A stretch of DNA of 64,000 nt from Microbacterium esteraromaticum (GCF_016907315.1 NZ_JAFBBS010000001.1:1612001-1676000), one strand, 5' to 3'; positions 24,960-34,052 are shown, numbered from the stretch's first letter. Made by a program: numbers and translations. Notes: generated from the sequence alone by a model not told the origin.

Positions 24960-25216
24960 GAGATCCCTGCCATGCATGCGCTGCGCTGCGATTCGACGGC
25001 GGCGCAGTGCTCGGTCAGCGCCGCGACTCGCTCGAGTAGCGAGGCGCGCAGGACCTCCACGGCATGCGACCTCCACTGCGAGTCGGCGACCAGCCGCCAC
25101 AGCTCGATCCGCACCTGGGTGATGGTGTCGATCGCGTCGTCGAGATGACGCACGCCGCCGAGCAGTGCGGCGACCTCTTCGGCCGTCGGCGATGCGGTGT
25201 GAAGGGTGGTGAGCAT
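24956..25216 (-). CDS. Small helical protein paired with the WXG-like hydrolase
   Basis: This 86-residue, mostly helical protein is not recognised. It contains ELWRLVADSQWRSHAVEVLR and one HCAAVESQRSACM segment near the end. Size and helical content resemble WXG100-type partners, and WRLVADSQW vaguely recalls a WxG turn. It is coupled by a 4-bp overlap to the hydrolase, so the two may form a heterodimeric exported pair or a chaperone/effector pair. An alternative start exists 27 bases upstream (25243). Confidence 0.55.
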   Translation of the reverse strand: MLTTLHTASPTAEEVAALLGGVRHLDDAIDTITQVRIELWRLVADSQWRSHAVEVLRASLLERVAALTEHCAAVESQRSACMAGIS

Positions 25217-25329
25217 GCATCCAGGGTGCGGGCGACCGGGCATCCGTCCTCGCCCCGTTCCCGCACGATGTGCACAACTCGACGCATGACGCGATTGGGG
25301 ACGGAAGTGGATGCGGGCAGAATGGTGAG

Positions 25330-25842
25330 ATGACCGACCCGGATCCCTTCCGCGTCATCTTCGTCTGCACGGGCAACATCTGCCGCTCTCCGATGGCCGA
25401 AGTGGTGCTGCGTGCGCTCTCAGAACAGCGTGGGCTCGGCCGGCGCGTGGTCTCGAGAAGCGCCGGAACCGGCGACTGGCACGTCGGCGAGCGCGCCGAC
25501 GAGCGCACCCTCGACGCGCTGAACCGGCGCGGCCTCGACGGATCGCAGCATCGCGCCAAGCAGTTCAGCGCGGCATCGTTCGCCGAGAACGACCTGATCA
25601 TCGCACTCGATCGCACGCACGAGCGCATCCTGCGCGCCTGGGCCCGCACGGAAGACGACGAGGGCAAGGTCATCCTGCTGCGCGCCTACGACCCGAGTGC
25701 GTCGAGCATGGACGTGCCCGATCCCTACTACGCAGGGCCTGCGATGTTCGATTCGGTGCTCGGTATGATTGAGACCGCCACCCGCGGCCTCTTCGCGCAG
25801 CTCGAACCGGCTGTGCGGGCATCCCATCGCCGTCCCGCGTGA
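25330..25842 (+). CDS. Low-molecular-weight protein tyrosine phosphatase
   Basis: This 170-residue enzyme of the arsenate reductase/LMW-PTP fold has the phosphate loop CTGNICRSPMAE (C-x5-R-S, about residues 12-19) and the general-acid aspartate in DVPDPYYAG (about 130). In actinobacteria such phosphatases dephosphorylate tyrosine kinases or exported targets. ATG 25330 follows GGTGAG. It ends 28 bp before purB and may be cotranscribed with it. Confidence 0.9.
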   Translation: MTDPDPFRVIFVCTGNICRSPMAEVVLRALSEQRGLGRRVVSRSAGTGDWHVGERADERTLDALNRRGLDGSQHRAKQFSAASFAENDLIIALDRTHERILRAWARTEDDEGKVILLRAYDPSASSMDVPDPYYAGPAMFDSVLGMIETATRGLFAQLEPAVRASHRRPA

Positions 25843-25857
25843 CGCGGGACCCTGAGC

Positions 25858-25863
25858 AGGAGG
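25858..25863 (+). promoter_or_regulatory. Shine-Dalgarno site that fixes a CTG start for purB
   Basis: A perfect AGGAGG lies 7 bases before CTG 25871. No ATG, GTG or TTG exists in frame between the stop at 25853 and position 26153, so this site decides the start codon. Confidence 0.8.
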
Positions 25864-25870
25864 ACCTGCC

Positions 25871-27253
25871 CTGACTTCTCTGCCCTCGCTTCCGACCCAG
25901 CCGCTCAGCCCCCTCGACGGCCGCTACCAGGCCGCCGTCTCGGGCCTCGCCGACTACCTCTCGGAGGCAGGGCTCAACCGCGCCCGCGTCGAGGTCGAGG
26001 TCGAGTGGCTGATCGCCCTCACCGATCGGTCGCTGTTCGGGACGTCGCCGCTGGCGGATGCCGACAAAGAGCGTCTGCGTGCGCTGTACCGCGAGTTCGG
26101 TCAGGCCGAGATCGACTGGCTGGCCGAGAAGGAAGCGGTCACGCAGCACGATGTGAAGGCCATCGAGTACCTGGTTCGCGACCGGCTTCAGACCTTGGGG
26201 CTGGATGCCATCGCCGAACTCACGCACTTCGCGTGCACCAGCGAAGACATCAACTCGGCCTCGTACGCCCTCACGGTGAAGCGCGCCGTCGAAGAAGTGT
26301 GGCTGCCTGCCCTCGACCTCGTGATCGCCACGCTGCGCGAGCTCGCCGTCGAGCACGCCGACGCGGCGATGCTGTCGCGCACCCACGGCCAGCCGGCGAC
26401 GCCGTCGACCATGGGCAAGGAGCTCGCCGTCTTCGCGTGGCGCCTCGAGCGCGTGCGAGGGCAGATCGCCGCATCCGACTACCTGGCGAAGTTCTCGGGC
26501 GCGACCGGCACCTGGTCGGCGCACCTGTCGGCCGACCCCGACGCCGACTGGTCGACGATCGCCCGCGAGTACATCGAGGGCATGGGCCTCGGCTTCAACA
26601 TCCTCACTACGCAGATCGAGTCGCACGACTGGCAGGTCGAGCTGTACGACCGCGTGCGTCACGCCGGCGGCATCCTGCACAACCTCGCCACCGACATCTG
26701 GACGTACATCTCGCTGGGCTACTTCGCACAGATCCCCGTCGCGGGTGCGACCGGCTCGTCGACGATGCCGCACAAGATCAATCCGATCCGGTTCGAGAAC
26801 GCCGAGGCGAACCTCGAGCTCTCGGGTGCGCTGCTGAACTCGCTGTCGCAGACGCTCGTGACCTCGCGCCTGCAGCGCGACCTGACCGACTCGACCACGC
26901 AGCGCAACATCGGCGTCGCGTTCGGTCACTCGCTGCTCGCCCTCGACAACCTGCGCCGTGGCCTGGGCGCCATCTCGCTGCGCCGTGACGTTCTGCTCGA
27001 CGACCTCGATCAGAACTGGGAGGTGCTGGCCGAGGCTATCCAGACCGTGATCCGGGCCGAGGTGGTCGCGGGCCGCTCATCGATCAGCGACCCCTACGCG
27101 CTGCTGAAGGAGCTCACCCGCGGACACCGCGTGGGCGCGACGGAGCTGGCCGAGTTCGTCGAGAAGCTCGAGATCGGGGATGCCGCGAAGCAGCGTCTTC
27201 TGGCTCTGACCCCCGCCACGTACACCGGCATCGCCGAGCGCCTCGCGCGCTGA
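25871..27253 (+). CDS. purB: Adenylosuccinate lyase, apparent CTG start
   Basis: This 460-residue enzyme releases fumarate from adenylosuccinate and SAICAR in purine synthesis. The conserved N-terminal LSPLDGRY motif lies at about residues 12-19, HFACTSEDIN at about 118, the catalytic-type SRTHGQPATPS at about 165, and the signature GATGSSTMPHKINP at about 292. These conserved N-terminal residues all lie upstream of the first conventional start (GTG 26153), which would cut off about 94 residues. The CTG at 25871, 7 bases after AGGAGG, is therefore the best start. Confidence 0.93.
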   Translation: MTSLPSLPTQPLSPLDGRYQAAVSGLADYLSEAGLNRARVEVEVEWLIALTDRSLFGTSPLADADKERLRALYREFGQAEIDWLAEKEAVTQHDVKAIEYLVRDRLQTLGLDAIAELTHFACTSEDINSASYALTVKRAVEEVWLPALDLVIATLRELAVEHADAAMLSRTHGQPATPSTMGKELAVFAWRLERVRGQIAASDYLAKFSGATGTWSAHLSADPDADWSTIAREYIEGMGLGFNILTTQIESHDWQVELYDRVRHAGGILHNLATDIWTYISLGYFAQIPVAGATGSSTMPHKINPIRFENAEANLELSGALLNSLSQTLVTSRLQRDLTDSTTQRNIGVAFGHSLLALDNLRRGLGAISLRRDVLLDDLDQNWEVLAEAIQTVIRAEVVAGRSSISDPYALLKELTRGHRVGATELAEFVEKLEIGDAAKQRLLALTPATYTGIAERLAR

Positions 27254-27385
27254 TCCGGCGGGCTCGGCGAGAACCCCTCTTCGCGTCGAGTGCAGTGACC
27301 TCGGCGCCGCAGGTATGCCCGCGGGCTGGATCAGCGGCCCGAAGTGGCGGATGCTTGAGGGCACACGTCTGAGAGGAGCACCGTC

Positions 27386-28471
27386 ATGAGACGGATGGTC
27401 GCACCCGCCCTGCTGGTCGGCGCTCTCCTGCTCTCCGGGTGCTCGGGCCCTGGCAACCCCACGCCCGCGATGACCCCGCCTCCCGCCATGGCGCACGCCG
27501 AGGCGGTCACGCTCGCGAGCGGGCTGAAGGCGCCGTGGTCGGTGGTGCGGCTCGACGGCGGCGGCGCGCTGATCTCGCAGCGCGACGGCGGCGAGGTGCT
27601 CGAGCTGACAGCATCCGGCGACCTGCGCGAAGCGGGCGTCGTGCCCGGCGTCGTCTCCGGGGGCGAATCGGGGCTGCACGGCCTCGCGGTGCTCGACGAC
27701 GACGACGCACGCTGGCTGTATGCGTACCACGGCGCCGAGGAAGACAACCGGGTGGTGCGGATGCCCCTGACCGGCGACCCCGGGTCCCTGGCCCTTGACG
27801 TCGCTGCGCTCGAGGTCGTGGTCGAGGCCATCCCGCGCGCATCGAACCACGACGGCGGCCGCATCGCCTTCGGCCCCGACGGCATGCTGTACATCGCCAC
27901 GGGCGACGCCGGCCAGCGCGACCGCGCGCGCGACCGGGACTTCCTCGGCGGGAAGATCCTGCGGGTGGCGGCGACCGGAGAGCCCGCGCCCGGCAATCCG
28001 TTCGGCACCGCCGTCTACAGCCTCGGTCACCGCAACGTGCAGGGTCTCGCGTGGACCGCCGACGGCACGCTGTGGGCGAGCGAGTTCGGGCAGAACACGT
28101 GGGACGAGCTGAACCGCATCGAGGCGGGTGGCGACTTCGGCTGGCCGGATCACGAAGGGTTCGCGCGGGTCGACGATGCGATCGACCCTGTCGCGGTGTG
28201 GGCGCCCGATGAGTCCAGCCCCAGCGGCATCGCCGTGGTCGACGACGTCGTGCTCGTGGCCGGCTTGCGGGGAGAGCTACTCTGGGTCTACGACACGAAG
28301 ACGCCGAGCGTCGAGCCGTGGGCGCTGCACACCGGCGAGTTCGGCCGGCTGCGCGACGTCGTCCCCGGCCCCGACGACACGTTCTGGGTGCTGACGAACA
28401 ACACCGACGGACGCGGATCACCCGGCGCCGACGATGACCGGCTGCTGCAGCTCACGCTGCCGGAGGGCTAG
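27386..28471 (+). CDS. PQQ-type soluble sugar dehydrogenase lipoprotein
   Basis: This 361-residue lipoprotein (lipobox LLLSGC at about residue 19) has the six-bladed propeller of the GSDH/aldose sugar dehydrogenase family. Family landmarks are LKAPWSVV, GLHGLAVL, NHDGGRIAFGPDGMLYIATGD, LGHRNVQGLAW and ASEFGQNTWDELN. It would oxidise aldoses outside the membrane using PQQ. No PQQ synthesis genes are in the window. The ATG has GAGAGGAG upstream. It converges with the next gene with a 12-bp gap. Confidence 0.85.
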   Translation: MRRMVAPALLVGALLLSGCSGPGNPTPAMTPPPAMAHAEAVTLASGLKAPWSVVRLDGGGALISQRDGGEVLELTASGDLREAGVVPGVVSGGESGLHGLAVLDDDDARWLYAYHGAEEDNRVVRMPLTGDPGSLALDVAALEVVVEAIPRASNHDGGRIAFGPDGMLYIATGDAGQRDRARDRDFLGGKILRVAATGEPAPGNPFGTAVYSLGHRNVQGLAWTADGTLWASEFGQNTWDELNRIEAGGDFGWPDHEGFARVDDAIDPVAVWAPDESSPSGIAVVDDVVLVAGLRGELLWVYDTKTPSVEPWALHTGEFGRLRDVVPGPDDTFWVLTNNTDGRGSPGADDDRLLQLTLPEG

Positions 28472-28483
28472 AGCGCAGGGGCG

Positions 28484-28885
28484 TCAGGATGCGGGCGCGC
28501 GGCTGTCGCCGGCATCCCGGCCGTCACCGGCGTCGCGACCGTCGGCGTTCGACGGGCCCGGCTTCGACGTCGACGGGGGCTCGTCCTGGTCGAACAGCAC
28601 CGGCCGGTCGATGGTCTTGGTGACATCGGCGGGATCGACCGCGAGCATGAGCATCGCGAGGCCCAGCAGCGTGACGATGAACGAGGCGCCTCCGATGACC
28701 AGACCGAGACCGAGCGGGGTCAGGCCCTCGTAGGTGCCCTTCGCGATCGAGAGGTTGACGCGCTGGGTGAAGGCGCCGGTCGAGACGAGCGTCACGACGG
28801 TGGCGAAGATGCCGGCGGCGAGCGCGATGCCCACGAGGTGCAGCGGGCGCAGGATCTCTTTGCGCGTCGGCTTGTGGTCGGTCAT
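28484..28885 (-). CDS. Small membrane protein, unknown function
   Basis: This 133-residue protein has a short cytosolic start, two membrane helices (about residues 17-38 and 60-83) and an acidic, Asp/Gly/Pro-rich disordered tail that includes a repeated DGRDAGD sequence. It overlaps the stop of the upstream HdeD-like membrane protein by 4 bp, so the two probably work together. No family is recognised. Confidence 0.65.
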   Translation of the reverse strand: MTDHKPTRKEILRPLHLVGIALAAGIFATVVTLVSTGAFTQRVNLSIAKGTYEGLTPLGLGLVIGGASFIVTLLGLAMLMLAVDPADVTKTIDRPVLFDQDEPPSTSKPGPSNADGRDAGDGRDAGDSRAPAS

Positions 28886-29553
28886 GCCTCTCCTCCGTGG
28901 TCGGCCAGGCGGTCGGCCCCAGCAGTCGTCTCGCCGTTCGCCTCAGCGCTCTTCGTCGCTGGCGCGAAGCCCGCGATTCCGAGGAACACCGCCACGATGG
29001 CCGCATAGCCGCCGAACAGTCCGACACCGATGATGATGCCGGTGAGCGAGAAGGCCTGTCCCTCGACCGCGTAGTTCTGCACGAACCCGACGGGGATCAC
29101 CAGCAGCAGCAGCGCGAGCAGCAGGCCCAGCGCGCCGATGGTGATCGCGTCGCGCGAACCCTCCTGGCCGCGGGTGCGGATGCCCCAGATCAGCTCGACG
29201 AGACCGGTGAGGGCCGCCCAGGTGATCACGAGCACGAAGAACAGCGCGTCGGTGCGCCAGGCGGGGATGCTCGCGGCCATGCCGAGCACGAGGGTGATGG
29301 CGCCCATGAGCACCGCGGGCCAGCGCTGGCCCGCCCGGTGCACGATGACCGCGCCCGCGATCAGCACGAGCGAGGTGACGATCGCGAACCCGCCGAACAC
29401 CGACAGGCCGACGGCCGCGGAGTGGTCGGGCGAGAACGTGATCATGAGTGCGGCGACGGCCGCCATGAGAGCGCGCGCCAGCTGCACAGAGCGCGTGGTG
29501 AAGGGTCGCCCCGTTGACGGGCGCGCGGTGCGCGAGGCGGAAGCGGCGGGCAT
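28882..29553 (-). CDS. HdeD/DUF308-like membrane protein
   Basis: This 223-residue protein has about six membrane helices. Internal features such as GGFAIVTSLVLIAGAV, WAALTGLVELIWGIRTRG and a final GIAGF segment resemble the DUF308 (HdeD) family, linked in enterobacteria to acid stress. The N-terminal 20 residues are Ser/Thr/Arg-rich and the C-terminus is acidic. It is the first gene of a two-gene unit with the following small membrane protein and diverges from padR. Confidence 0.65.
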   Translation of the reverse strand: MPAASASRTARPSTGRPFTTRSVQLARALMAAVAALMITFSPDHSAAVGLSVFGGFAIVTSLVLIAGAVIVHRAGQRWPAVLMGAITLVLGMAASIPAWRTDALFFVLVITWAALTGLVELIWGIRTRGQEGSRDAITIGALGLLLALLLLVIPVGFVQNYAVEGQAFSLTGIIIGVGLFGGYAAIVAVFLGIAGFAPATKSAEANGETTAGADRLADHGGEA

Positions 29554-29629
29554 GACAGTCCTCAGATAGGTGACCCGTCCAGTCTACCCGCGCCGCCTCT
29601 GCGAAGCCCCGGCCCTGGTGCCCTAACCT

Positions 29630-29652
29630 TATATTGCAATACTTGCATTGCA
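29630..29652. promoter_or_regulatory. TTGCA-rich promoter/operator of padR
   Basis: The AT-rich stretch contains the perfect palindrome ATTGCAAT (29633-29640) followed by TTGCATTGCA. Three TTGCA half-sites lie 16-40 bp upstream of the padR ATG. Autoregulation by the PadR protein is a reasonable inference; no binding site is proven. Confidence 0.45.
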
Positions 29653-29668
29653 TGATTACTCTGATGCC

Positions 29669-30007
29669 ATGACCGAGAGCATCGAGCGCATCGCCACAAA
29701 CCTGCGCAAAGGGGTGCTCGAGCTCTGCGTGCTCGGGCTGCTCGCCGCGGGCGAGCGCTACGGCCTCGATCTGGCATCCGACCTGCAGGGCCGCGGCCTG
29801 ATCGCCGGCGAGGGCAGCCTGTACCCGCTGCTGGCCCGCATGCGCGACGGCGGTGTCGTCGACACCCGCACCGAAGCGGTCGGCGGCGGCCGGCCGCGCA
29901 GGTACTACACGATCACTGCCGCCGGGCGCGAGCAGCTGATGACGTTCATCGAGGTCTGGCGCGCGATCGGCGTCGAGGTCGACACCATCATCGAGGGGGC
30001 AGCATGA
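29669..30007 (+). CDS. PadR-family transcriptional regulator
   Basis: This 112-residue winged-helix protein has the PadR pattern LRKGVLELCVLGLLAAGERYG, EGSLYPLLARMRDGG and GGGRPRRYYTITAAG, then a short C-terminal dimerisation helix. It overlaps the next gene by 4 bp. That gene carries a HAAS domain, a frequent PadR partner. ATG 29669 is preferred to TTG 29648, which lies inside the likely operator. Confidence 0.9.
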   Translation: MTESIERIATNLRKGVLELCVLGLLAAGERYGLDLASDLQGRGLIAGEGSLYPLLARMRDGGVVDTRTEAVGGGRPRRYYTITAAGREQLMTFIEVWRAIGVEVDTIIEGAA

Positions 30008-30993
30008 ACACCGAAGACACGTACCTGCGATCCGTGGAGCGGATGCTGCACACCATCGCCCCCACCCACCGCACCGCGGTGCTCGACGACCTGCGCGGTC
30101 ACTTTGCCGATGCCGCAGACGCCGGCCGGGCGGTCGATGAGACGATCAGGGGCCTCGGCTCGCCGCAAGAGATCGCGGATCGTGCCATCGAGGAGTTCGG
30201 CGCAGATGCCCCGGCCGTCGACGCCCGCGCGGAGCGCGCGTGGCGCGTTCTGCAGGGCACGGCCCTCGGGGTCTCCATCGTGATCGGCGCGGTGGCGGCG
30301 TTCATCATGCCGACGCAGGAACTGGTGACGACCTCCGTTGATCCCGATGGCCTGGTGACGATGACTCCCACCGCGACCATCGCCGAGACGATGGGGGTGG
30401 GTGCGGCTCTTCTCGCCCTGATTCCCGCACTGCTCACCGCGATCCCGCTTGTCGTCCCTCGGACCGCACGAGCGGTGAGCGCACTGCTCTGCGACGCAGC
30501 GCTGACCTGTGCGGCCGTGGTCAGCTGGTTCGTCCCCGGGGACATCTTCATGCCCGCAGCGATGCTGGCGTGGTCCGGGCTGATCGTGTGGCGATACCTG
30601 TCGTCTGGTCGCGGTTTCAACTGGATCTGGCGACTCGTCGGCGCCGTGCTCACGATGATGCCAATCGTCGGATTCCTTCTCATCCTGGGCCTCTCCCTGC
30701 CCTTCGGCGCGATGCCTCGTCGCTACGCCGACTACAGCGACGTCGACGGGGGCGGCCCCAGCGTCGGCATCGAGGGAGGCGGATGGGTGCTCGGGGTCGT
30801 GGTCGCCGTACTTGCGGTGTTCTTGATCATCGGTCACCGATGGACTGGCTGGGCACTGGCAGCCATCGGCGCCGCGACGTTGGTTTCAGCGCTCATCTCG
30901 GGCTCGCTGCTCATCACGATGATCACCTGGATCGGTGCCTTGTGGCTCACGATCGGCCTGTCCCACGCCATCGCGACTCCCCGCCGCCGCTGA
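30004..30993 (+). CDS. HAAS-domain multi-pass membrane protein
   Basis: This 329-residue protein has an N-terminal HAAS-like helical domain (about residues 1-75: YLRSVERMLHTIAPTHRTAVL, then IRGLGSPQEIADRAIEEFG) and about eight membrane helices. HAAS proteins are usually coupled to PadR regulators and sense or control membrane processes. A Gly/Asp-rich loop (YSDVDGGGPSVGIEGGG) sits near residues 242-259. Function beyond this is unknown. Confidence 0.75.
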   Translation: MNTEDTYLRSVERMLHTIAPTHRTAVLDDLRGHFADAADAGRAVDETIRGLGSPQEIADRAIEEFGADAPAVDARAERAWRVLQGTALGVSIVIGAVAAFIMPTQELVTTSVDPDGLVTMTPTATIAETMGVGAALLALIPALLTAIPLVVPRTARAVSALLCDAALTCAAVVSWFVPGDIFMPAAMLAWSGLIVWRYLSSGRGFNWIWRLVGAVLTMMPIVGFLLILGLSLPFGAMPRRYADYSDVDGGGPSVGIEGGGWVLGVVVAVLAVFLIIGHRWTGWALAAIGAATLVSALISGSLLITMITWIGALWLTIGLSHAIATPRRR

Positions 30994-31096
30994 CGCCCGT
31001 CCACGAGTCGGCGCGATCTCCGGCATCCGGACCGGCATCTGTCCATCGCGCCGTCATCCGTTCCGCACAGCCTCTGCGAAGACGCGAGAATCTACT

Positions 31097-31993
31097 GTGC
31101 CCTCTCGTGTTCGCTGGATGCGCCTGCGCCCGCAGGAGCTCGCCCTCATCGCCATCACCGCCGTCTGGGGCAGCACGTTCCTGCTCGTGCACTGGGCGAT
31201 GCAGCACTCCGGCCCGTGGTTCTTCGTCGGCCTGCGGTTCCTCGTGGCCGGCGCGATCAGCATCCTGATCTTCCGCCGGTCGCTGCGGGGCATGACCTGG
31301 GCCGACATCGGAGCCGGCTCCGCGATCGGGGCGATGATCTACGGCGGCTACGGTTTGCAGACTCTCGGGCTGCAGACCATCGACTCGAGCACGTCGGCAT
31401 TCCTCACCGCGCTGTATGTGCCGATGGTACCGTTCGCGCAGTGGCTGTTCTTCCGCAGGCGCCCGCCCGCGCTGGCCTTTCTCGGCGCCGGGCTGGCGTT
31501 CGCCGGCCTGCTGCTCATCGCGGGTCCTGCCGCGCTCACCTTCTCGCTGGGCGTCGGCGAGACCGCGACGCTGATCAGCACGCTGCCGATCGTGGGCGAG
31601 ATCATCCTGATCAGCCTGTTCGCGAACCGCATCGACCTCGGCCGCATCACCGTCGTGCAGCTGGTCACCGCCGGCCTGCTGGGCTTCGCGACGATGCCGT
31701 TCACGGGCGAGACTGTGCCCGCCTTCTCGTGGGTGTGGGTCGTGGCCGGCGTCGGGCTGGGAGCGGCGAGCTGCCTGATCCAGCTGACGATGAATTGGGC
31801 CCAGAAGTCGGTCTCGCCGACCCGGGCGACGATCATCTACGCCGGCGAGCCGGTGTGGGCCGCGGCCATCGGACGCATCGCGGGTGAGCGTCTTCCGGCC
31901 GCGGCCCTGCTGGGCGGGATGCTGGTGGTGCTGGGCATCATCGCCAGCGAGCTGCGGATCGTCAGGCGCTCGCGAGCGCGCGCCGGTGACTGA
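31097..31993 (+). CDS. DMT-superfamily transporter (EamA family)
   Basis: This 298-residue protein has ten predicted helices arranged as two EamA repeats (ITAVWGSTFLLVHWAM near the start, and the second half ending LLGGMLVVLGIIASEL). EamA proteins export amino acids, metabolites or drugs; the substrate is unknown. The GTG at 31097 or the ATG at 31118 could start it, and neither has a good ribosome site, so a leaderless start at 31097 is possible. Its 3' end overlaps the converging heptad-repeat gene by 32 bp. Confidence 0.82.
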   Translation: MPSRVRWMRLRPQELALIAITAVWGSTFLLVHWAMQHSGPWFFVGLRFLVAGAISILIFRRSLRGMTWADIGAGSAIGAMIYGGYGLQTLGLQTIDSSTSAFLTALYVPMVPFAQWLFFRRRPPALAFLGAGLAFAGLLLIAGPAALTFSLGVGETATLISTLPIVGEIILISLFANRIDLGRITVVQLVTAGLLGFATMPFTGETVPAFSWVWVVAGVGLGAASCLIQLTMNWAQKSVSPTRATIIYAGEPVWAAAIGRIAGERLPAAALLGGMLVVLGIIASELRIVRRSRARAGD

Positions 31994-34052
31994 TGCGGTG
32001 TCCGGCCCAGAAGCCGATCGCGATCAGACCGGCGAGGCCCAGACCCAGCATCCAGGGCAGCATCGACGGCGCCGCCTTCGCGGTCGCCGACGCGAGTTGA
32101 ACCGAGCCGGCGGCCAGCTTGCCGTTACCGTCGCTGAGCTTGGTCGCGCCGCCCGACAGCTCGCCGCCGCCGGCGGCGAGCTTCGCCGTTCCCTCGTCGA
32201 CGGCGGTCGCGCCGTCTGAGAGCGCGCCGATTCCGGTGCTGAGGTCGGATGCCCCGGTGCTGAGCTTCGACGTGCCCGCAGCGAGCTCGCCGGCGCCCGT
32301 CTCGAGCTTGGTCGCGCCCGCGCTGAGCGTCTGCGCGCCGGTGCTGAGGCGCCCGGCGCCCGACGAGAGCTCCATGAGCCCCGCCGTCAGATCGGCGGCG
32401 CCAGCGGCGAGCTTGGCGGTTCCGTCGCGCAGGTCGCCCGATCCGGATGCCAGGGTGCTGAGGCCCCCGGAGAGGGTGGCCGCACCGGCCGAGAGGCGCG
32501 AGTTGCCGGCCTGGAGATCAGCCGCGCCCGTGGCCAGGTCGCCTGCACCGGCAGACAGCGCCGTGGCGCCGTCGGAGAGAGCCATCGAGCCCTTGTGCAC
32601 CTCGGTGGCGCCGGCTGCCAGCGTGCCCGCGCCGGCCGACAGGTCGCCGGCGCCCGTCGAGACAGCGCCCGCACCCGCCGACAGCGTTCCGGCGCCCGCG
32701 GACAGGCTGCCCGCGCCGGTGGACACACTGTCTGCACCCGCCGACACCTTCGCGACACCCGCGGCCAGAGCCTCGGCTCCTGCGGAGAGATCTGCCGCCC
32801 CGACCTTCAGCCCGCCCGTTCCCGGCCAGCCCAGCTTCGCATCGCCCTGTACGAGGGTGGTCGCGCCGCTCGCGACAGCGTGCGCGCCGGCGGATGCGGC
32901 CACCAGGCCCTCGGCGAGCGACGATGCAGCCGCGGTCGGCGCCGCCATGCCCTGAACCTGCTGCTTCAGAGCGATCGACACCTGCACGAGGTTCGCCAGC
33001 TCGGTGTTGGAGGGGTCGGCTGCAGCGAGCTTCGCCAGGTCGTCGGCGAGCTTCTGCGCCGTGGCGGGTGCCGCCGTGGCGAGGCCGGTGAGCTGAGTCT
33101 TGGTCGCCGGGTCGGCCAGCATGCGCACCTGGTCGGTGACGCCGCCCGAGAGCTTCGCGTCGAGGTCGGCAGCGCCGGCGAGCAGCTTCGACGAGATGTC
33201 GTGAGCGGCGGCGACACCGGCCGAGAGGCCGGTCGCGCCTGCCGAGATCCTGGCAGCACCCGCACTGGCCTCGCCCGCTCCCGTCGCGAGCGCCGACGCA
33301 CCGGACGAGAGCGAGGTGGCACCCGTCGCGAGGTCGGATGCACCGGTCGCGAGTGTCGATGCACCGGACGAGAGCGACGTCGCGCCCGACGAGAGCTTCA
33401 CGGCCCCTCCAGCCACCTGCCGTGAGCCGTCCTCCAGGGCTCCGGCACCGCCGGCGACCTTCCGGGCCCCGTCTGCAAGGGCAGCGGCACCGCCCGAGAC
33501 GAGCTTCGAACCCGCCGCTGCGGCCTGCGCACCCACGGCGAGCTGGTCGGCGCCGCCGGATGCCCTGGCCGCGCCGTCGGCGAGCTTGCGGGCTCCCGCG
33601 CTGGCCGATCCTGCGCCTCCGGTCACCTTGAGCGAGCCGGCGTACGCCTTGGAGGCCCCGCCGTCGAGCTTCGACGCGCCGTCGGCGGCTGTCGACGCGC
33701 CGGCACTGAGCGTGGTCGCTCCCTCAGCGAGCTTCAGTGCGCCCGCGGCCGCGCTCGTTGCGCCGTCGCTGAGCCTGCTCGCGCCGTCGCGGGCAGCCGT
33801 CGCGCCTTCGGCGAGAGCCGATGTGCCGTCGGCGAGTTCGCCCGCGCCGTCGGCGAGCGTCGTCGCACCGGAGGCGAGCTGCGTCGAGCCGTCGTGCGCG
33901 GCCGACGATCCATCGGCGAGCTCGGCGGCACCGGCGGCGATGCGCCCGGTCGTCGCGAAATAGAGGAACACCATCGCGGCCAGCAGGATGCTGAGCACGA
34001 CGACGAAGATGCGCATGCCGATTCCGTGCGCGTGAGGGGTACCACTCGTCAT
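31962..34052 (-). CDS. Giant heptad-repeat membrane protein (YhgE/Pip-like repeats)
   Basis: This 696-residue protein has one membrane helix near the N-terminus (MRIFVVVLSILLAAMVFLYF) and one near the C-terminus (MLPWMLGLGLAGLIAIGFWAG). In between, about 600 residues consist of dozens of seven-residue units of the form L-x-x-G-A-x-x (LSAGATTLADGAGELADG and similar). A non-repeat helical insert lies at about residues 310-390. The units recall the heptads of YhgE/Pip phage-infection proteins, but the usual Pip membrane domain is absent. The layout predicts a long extracytoplasmic rod tethered at both ends. GGAG lies upstream of ATG 34052. Function is unknown. Confidence 0.75.
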   Translation of the reverse strand: MTSGTPHAHGIGMRIFVVVLSILLAAMVFLYFATTGRIAAGAAELADGSSAAHDGSTQLASGATTLADGAGELADGTSALAEGATAARDGASRLSDGATSAAAGALKLAEGATTLSAGASTAADGASKLDGGASKAYAGSLKVTGGAGSASAGARKLADGAARASGGADQLAVGAQAAAAGSKLVSGGAAALADGARKVAGGAGALEDGSRQVAGGAVKLSSGATSLSSGASTLATGASDLATGATSLSSGASALATGAGEASAGAARISAGATGLSAGVAAAHDISSKLLAGAADLDAKLSGGVTDQVRMLADPATKTQLTGLATAAPATAQKLADDLAKLAAADPSNTELANLVQVSIALKQQVQGMAAPTAAASSLAEGLVAASAGAHAVASGATTLVQGDAKLGWPGTGGLKVGAADLSAGAEALAAGVAKVSAGADSVSTGAGSLSAGAGTLSAGAGAVSTGAGDLSAGAGTLAAGATEVHKGSMALSDGATALSAGAGDLATGAADLQAGNSRLSAGAATLSGGLSTLASGSGDLRDGTAKLAAGAADLTAGLMELSSGAGRLSTGAQTLSAGATKLETGAGELAAGTSKLSTGASDLSTGIGALSDGATAVDEGTAKLAAGGGELSGGATKLSDGNGKLAAGSVQLASATAKAAPSMLPWMLGLGLAGLIAIGFWAGHRISHRRALASA

